DNA from: Isoetes taiwanensis
Taxonomy: Eukaryota; Streptophyta; Lycopodiopsida; Isoetales; Isoetaceae
Reading direction: 5' to 3'
Length of the DNA: 64,000 nt
NCBI GenBank assembly: GCA_021234155.1
Contig: JAJEKV010000047.1
Coordinates: 6,105,071-6,169,070, forward strand
Below, in pieces: positions 58,958-64,000 of this stretch (positions within the stretch are counted from its first letter, which is position 1; each line of letters opens with the position of its first letter). Under the pieces are notes generated by a model. It was not told where the DNA came from. It did no database searches and worked only from the letters and a program-made list of their open reading frames with translations. A program made the translations under genes and the position numbers.

Positions 58958-59964
58958 TGCGTCCTCTGCCCATATCATCAGCCATTGCTTAAGGATGCCA
59001 GCCAGCAATTTTGCAAAGAGAGAGCTGACCATAATGGTGCGATAGTTGGCTGGGCTGTGAGGGTCACCTGCCTTGTATATGGGCACAACTCTACTAGTAG
59101 TCCACTGCGGGGGGGAAGTCTTCTTGCAATGCCTTATTGAATAGTGCCATGAGGGGGCACCAATTTGGAGCCCAATCCACTTGAGAAGTTCTCGCATGCA
59201 TACCATCCAGATCTGGCGCCTTCCCATTAGCTTTAGGTGTTGCAGGCCCACTATGACATCCCCTCTGTAATGATCAGTGCTAGGCCCATCTGCAGAGGGA
59301 CTGTTGCCCAACCTCCCAGTGGATCATAAAGCTATTGTAAGTATTGTACCCATTGCTTCGAGGTGACGTTTCCTATGGGTTGTGTTGGCTTGCTCAATAC
59401 CTTTCTCCAGAGTGTCTTGGGGGCGGTATTGCCTGATGGCCTATGTGTAGAGGGTGGTATCAATGACTTGTCGGAGCCAGCATTTCATCTCCCTACATTC
59501 GTCATCAAACCAGTGGTTGCACGGGAAGGTGGTAGCTCTAGAGGGCCTCTGTGAGCGGCCTCTCACGAAGCATCTGTCACTGGTCGTTAGAAGGAGCCGA
59601 GTCAGCTGGGCAGTCTACTGCTGTAGTGTGGAAAGCTGCAACATTCCCTCCAGGTCATGCTCAAGCATCCGAGCATATGTCTTTGCATGTTCATAATCTA
59701 GGTGTAGCCGGACACATGGGGTGCTGAGGCAATAGTTTTGCGGGTGGCCTGCCAGTCTATATGCAAGAACAGGAACTGATGGTATGAGTCTACTTCCTCA
59801 TCCCGACTATTTGTTCCAATGCTGATATGGGTAATCAGGAGTAGATGGCACTCCATTACCCACTCTGGTTAATAGTTTTCGCCTCAAACCTTTCTACACA
59901 AACACAGCAGAAACGATTCAAGACACAGAGACGAATGATTGAGTACACTATCTTACTTGCATAT
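58958..59964 (-). mobile_element. Second copy of the LINE fragment
   Basis: Colinear with 39916-40919, with the same truncation point at the GAA tract. The GKAADLDGMHAELL block of copy 1 is frameshifted here (59190-59245) by small changes at CTG/CAG sites, possibly sequence error. Confidence 0.85.
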
Positions 59965-61586
59965 TGTGACGCTCCCTACTAAATATACGGCTCGCAGCCG
60001 TACACTCCGTAGGAAATCCCCCATCCAGTCCTCCGACCGCACGGGCCCTCCGTCTATCCCGCACTCTGGGATCACCGTGGTGTGGGAAGGGGACACGAAG
60101 GTGTCTTCTTGGCCGCCTTCCCCTATGGGCTCCTATCACAGCGGAAGCATAAACATCGTCAGAACTAGCAATAACGATACATCATACCCATAGCTGCAAA
60201 GATCATAATCATATGCCATAAAACATGAGAGCTCCTACCCGTGGCTCCGACTCATAAGGAGGTCGACTGACTGGATAGGCCTCAAGATAGCGGTAGAGTC
60301 ATAACAATGGCGGGCTGGCTATAGACAATGGCTAGGGTTGACCATTACATCCGCCCCTCACATGCATACTTTGCGAATGGGGCTAGATCAAGCTCGGCAT
60401 GACTCTAGCCTTCCTGGATCACGCAATCCCATGGCATCACCCATCTGGGACTACTCCAGTTGCATCTCCCCGTCCGTCGAGGCAGGGAAGGGTTGCATCT
60501 CCCCTTTCCGTGGTCTAGAGGTTCCACGAAGCGGCTAGAGAATCGTGGACGACACACGATTCGTGCCCACTTAACCCCCCAAAACAAGAGCCAAGCCAAC
60601 ACTTGCAACTCTTGAGAGGCAGGGCGACACCATTGCCCCAGGAGGTGTCGGACCCATGCCCGGCCCACACGAAGTGACCGACCATAAGTCTAGCCCACTA
60701 TAGGATCCCCCGTAGCCCCCGCTCGTAAGGATCCTCCCTCCCATTTGCCTCTAGCCCCGTTGTGTAGTCTTTGAGTCACATCATAGCCTCCATAGCCCTT
60801 GGGTTCCTATGCACAGGACGCATAATAATAGGAACTAAGGGGTCTAAACTAGGAGCATACTACGTAATGGCTACTACGTCTCTACCCCCCTTCCCAATAC
60901 AAGAGGAGCAAACATGATCAACCAACATCACATAACATCATATCATGGTAATCATCATAAGAACATCTTAACCTAATCATACATATCTAACTTACAGTTA
61001 GGGTTCCTTGATTAGGGTTCAAGATGTTCAATAAGGGTTCTAGGATGGCTCTACTCTAGATACGAAATGCTAACCCATCTAGAGTGCTAACTTCCAGATG
61101 AACTACTAAGAGCACTACTCTACATACCTGCTCCAGAAGCACTCCCTCCCAATCTTGGCGTCTCCATGGTCTTCGAGGTGTTCGAGGTAGCTCCCACTCC
61201 TGCTGATGTGCTCATGCCCTGGGGGCTGCCATGCTATGCTGTGCCACAGCAGACAGTTCTCGAAACGGAGTTTCGAGCGCGAAGAAGGTTCCCAGACTGT
61301 TGGAGCCAGAAAAGAGGCGTAGGGTTAGGGTTTAGGCCTGTATAGGTTAGGGTTCACATGTTATGCCACATGGCTCCAATAGGGTAAGTCCGTGTGGCGG
61401 GTGCCCAATAGGTTAAGGCCACGTGGAAAATGGTCTTAACCTAAGGTTGGCTAAGTTATATGAATAACTTAGTCATGCCTCCCGAGTGCCACAATCTATG
61501 GTATACAAGGCTATGAAGATAGACTTGTATAGTGACGGACCTGGAAATATACGTATTTATGGCGTATATTTCCCTGGAACGTCACA
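59965..61586 (-). mobile_element. Second copy of the gypsy 3' LTR
   Basis: Same TGTGACG...CGTCACA ends and the same flanking LINE sequence as 40920-42538. A shared flank means the two copies arose by duplication of the whole segment, not by separate insertions. The polypurine tract follows at 61587-61599. Confidence 0.87.
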
Positions 61587-64000
61587 TTCTCCCCCCCTTA
61601 GGATAATGCTATCCTCAGCATTACGCTAAGGTGACGAACCTGCAATAGCCCTGCAAAACTCCCAACAAGAATATAGGAACTTAACTCTATTGAAAAGATC
61701 AACTTTTCGTTAATTACTTATTATGTAATTATAAGGCTATATTTATAAGTTATACAAAATTATATAGCCATAACAACTATTATTATAAAAGTATACCCAT
61801 ATAATATTATTACAACAAATTTAGGAGTTCATAGTTAGTCTAAAATCTATGACTCCTATCTTCTCGTAACGTGCTCCCTCCTTCATGCTTTCCTTCACTG
61901 GCCTGCACAAGTAGCACATTACGTTATATAAGTTAATAAGTTTGTGGTTTTAGGGGACCACCCCCTTGCCTACCTTTTTTGAGCCGAACTACTAGCTCAA
62001 GGTTACCCTACTACCTTGCACTCGATCATGGCCCTTCCGGATTTGAGCTTAAGGACCATTTAAGATGATCCTATCATTGCCCATGATCAAGTGCTACCTT
62101 GTACTTCGGGTTACCCTAAGGTCGCCGTAATCCCAAAGGCATCATGCCCCAATGGGTTTCAAGCTAGGGAACGTCTCACGATCCCATCATCGCGCATGAT
62201 CACTTTGACCTTCACCATGACCCCCCCTATGGTCAGGTGTGCGAGCCCCGCATCGTGGCATAGAGAGCATCTGACAGATGTCCAATCATCGCCCACCATG
62301 CCTCACTTCCTCTCTCGCATGACCCTATTGGTCATGCGCACCTCTTGGTGCGTGTTGGCCTAGAGAATGCCTTAGGGGCATATCCCATCAGCCCTACAAC
62401 GTTCCAAGGTTGTGGCAAATGTAGTCTACTAGCTAGAATACATATACCACTACTAAAGCATCGTGGGCATAGAGAGCATCCGGCCGGATGTCCTAATGCT
62501 TCACTATCTCACTCACATGACCCTATCGGGTCATACGCACCTCTTGGTGCATGTTGGCCCTAGAGAATGGCTTAGGGCGATCCCATCATCGCCACACGCG
62601 TTCCAAGATTCTCGCACATGCACTCTACTAGCTAGAATGCATACGCCACCACTAAGGCTAACTAAGAACACCTAAGCTAACCGCCCGGCAAGTCGGGCGG
62701 CCGACAAGATCGGGAGATCGACCCGCCCATCAAACTCCCTCGTGAAGTCCTGGTATTGCTTCTCCAATCCTGCTTCAATACCCATGTTGCATCTTCCACG
62801 GGCAAGTGTTTCCACTTGACCAAATACTGGAGGGACTGAGACCTCCTGGTCTTCTTGAATGACTTATCAAGAAGCAATTCAGTGACAATTTCAACTTGTT
62901 CCTCCGGTCATTTCCAACAAAGTTGGAGTATCCAAAACCTCATCAAGGTTAGGATCGTGCTTTTTCAATAAACTCACATGGAAGACCTTGTGGACTTTGA
63001 GGTGCACCGAGAGATCCAACTTGTAGGCCTAAGAGCCCACTCTCTCAAGATCTTGAACGACCAGGCCCATCTAGGGGCAAGCTTCTTACAATTGCGATGC
63101 AAAGCTTCCCTTGCTTGACCTTTACTTGAGCCAAACTTTATCTCTCCCAATAAAATAACTCTCGAGGAGTTTTATGTCCATCTGCTAGACTCTTCAGATG
63201 TGCCCATGCTGATTGAAGATATTCTAACACTTCTACCAAAAGCTACTGCATATTTGCTGTCGTTGTTGAGCCTTGGGCACTAGATTATGCCACATAACTA
63301 GGGTCAAGTATTGATAATTGTAACTAATCATGGAGGAGACATCTTCGATGACTCTTGCTTCATATTATTGTACGTAATTGACCAGGTGGGTGCAATCGGC
63401 CCATTTGGATTGCTTGTTCTAATCATAGTTTCTCAACGTGCTTTCCAAAATTGTGTTGGTGCGGTCTATTTGCCCATTTGACTGCAAATGATAAGCAAAC
63501 TCATCCACAAGTTGGTGCGGCTCGTGTTGAAGAAGTCTTGCTAAACGTCGCTAAAGGACTTCGGATCTCTATTGGTGATGATCGACCTGTGCATTCCATG
63601 CGGCCTAAAAGAACTCTTATGTAGACCACACGGCTAGGTCCAAGCGGTGTCTATGGTGTGACATGGCAAGTATGTGCCCTTTTGATAAGTTATATACCAC
63701 AACCATCAAGGCTTCGAAGCTTCTTGTTGTCCTTGGAAGGCTCGCTATGAAAACCATGCTGATGGCTTCCCACTTGGCGTCTGGCACCGCCCAAGGTTCC
63801 AAAACTCCTGGAATTCGAAGTTGTTCTGCCTTTGTCTGCTGACACAACTGATATTCTTGGATATACCTGACTATATGCCTTTTCATGCCCGGCCAGAAGT
63901 AGCTCTTCTAATCTTGAAGTAAGCCTTTATAGATTTTGCATGGCCGAAAGTAGGGCTATTATGCGTGTCATGAAAGATTTTCCTACTCCTGATGCTTTAG
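61587..64000 (-). pseudogene. Second copy of the gypsy pol 3' half, runs off the window
   Basis: Colinear with 42539-44941. The chromodomain remnant is at 62877-62680 (LQYLVKWKHLPVEDATW) and integrase at 63886-63617 (RHIVRYIQEYQLCQQTKAEQ, then KWEAISMVFIASLP). The HHCC finger has Tyr where its first Cys is expected (YQLC), and the core Asp is Val as in copy 1. Copy 1 has TAG where this copy has CAG just before LCQQ. The remainder of pol lies beyond 64000. Confidence 0.83.

Noticed and set aside
40920-61586. The two LTRs as the two ends of one 20-kb gypsy element
   Set aside because: Both have the same LINE flank on the left and pol 3' end on the right, so both are 3' LTRs of duplicated segments, not a 5'/3' pair.

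Overview
The window is nuclear DNA of a land plant. It holds one clearly intact protein-coding gene, an LRR receptor kinase with a plant-type GT-AG intron, in a background dominated by decayed transposable elements: L1-like and other LINEs, copia and Ty3/gypsy chromovirus pieces, Helitron ends, a MITE and a large TIR transposon. The low gene density and the transposon families suggest a large, repeat-rich genome. A seed-free vascular plant such as a fern is my best guess, but this rests on impressions of family distribution and is not proven by the sequence.

Layout. 1-2.5 kb: end of a minus-strand copia-type element (tRNA-Met primer site), then a decayed L1-type LINE. 2.5-5.8 kb: intergenic DNA with a 321-bp MITE and a CCCH/KH zinc-finger pseudogene. 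5.8-17.3 kb: an 11.4-kb element bounded by near-terminal inverted repeats and a 4-bp target duplication (TGCA). It carries a decayed DDE-type transposase on the plus strand, a small charged ORF, and a multi-exon Ulp1-like (C48) cysteine-protease gene on the minus strand. Its TIR is closely related to that of the MITE at 4.1 kb, so the two look like a large, formerly autonomous element and its short derivative. 17.4-17.9 kb: two exons of a truncated inositol-polyphosphate 5-phosphatase. 18.6-19.7 kb: a GC-rich LINE 3' half. 20.5 kb: a Helitron 3' end.

21.4-25.2 kb: an intact GSO1/GSO2-type LRR-XI receptor kinase (1250 aa, two exons, minus strand) with a candidate TATA box. 25.6-36.4 kb: mostly featureless AT-rich DNA with a second Helitron end, LINE remnants and a first GAA microsatellite.

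36.4-64 kb: a rearranged, duplicated block. A non-coding unit of about 3.24 kb occurs as two complete head-to-tail copies (50.2-56.7 kb) plus several partial or diverged copies. Long GAA tracts sit at most block junctions. A compound segment (minus-strand LINE fragment, 1.6-kb gypsy LTR, and minus-strand gypsy pol with chromodomain) occurs at 39.9-44.9 kb and again at 59.0-64.0 kb, and each time it abuts a GAA tract. Many differences between copies fall at CTG/CAG/CCWGG sites and look like long-read base-calling errors at methylated CHG cytosines, so some frameshifts in this window may be artefacts.

The genes do not form a pathway. The receptor kinase is the only confident functional host gene. 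The main biological interest is the 11.4-kb TIR element with its unusual cargo and its related MITE.
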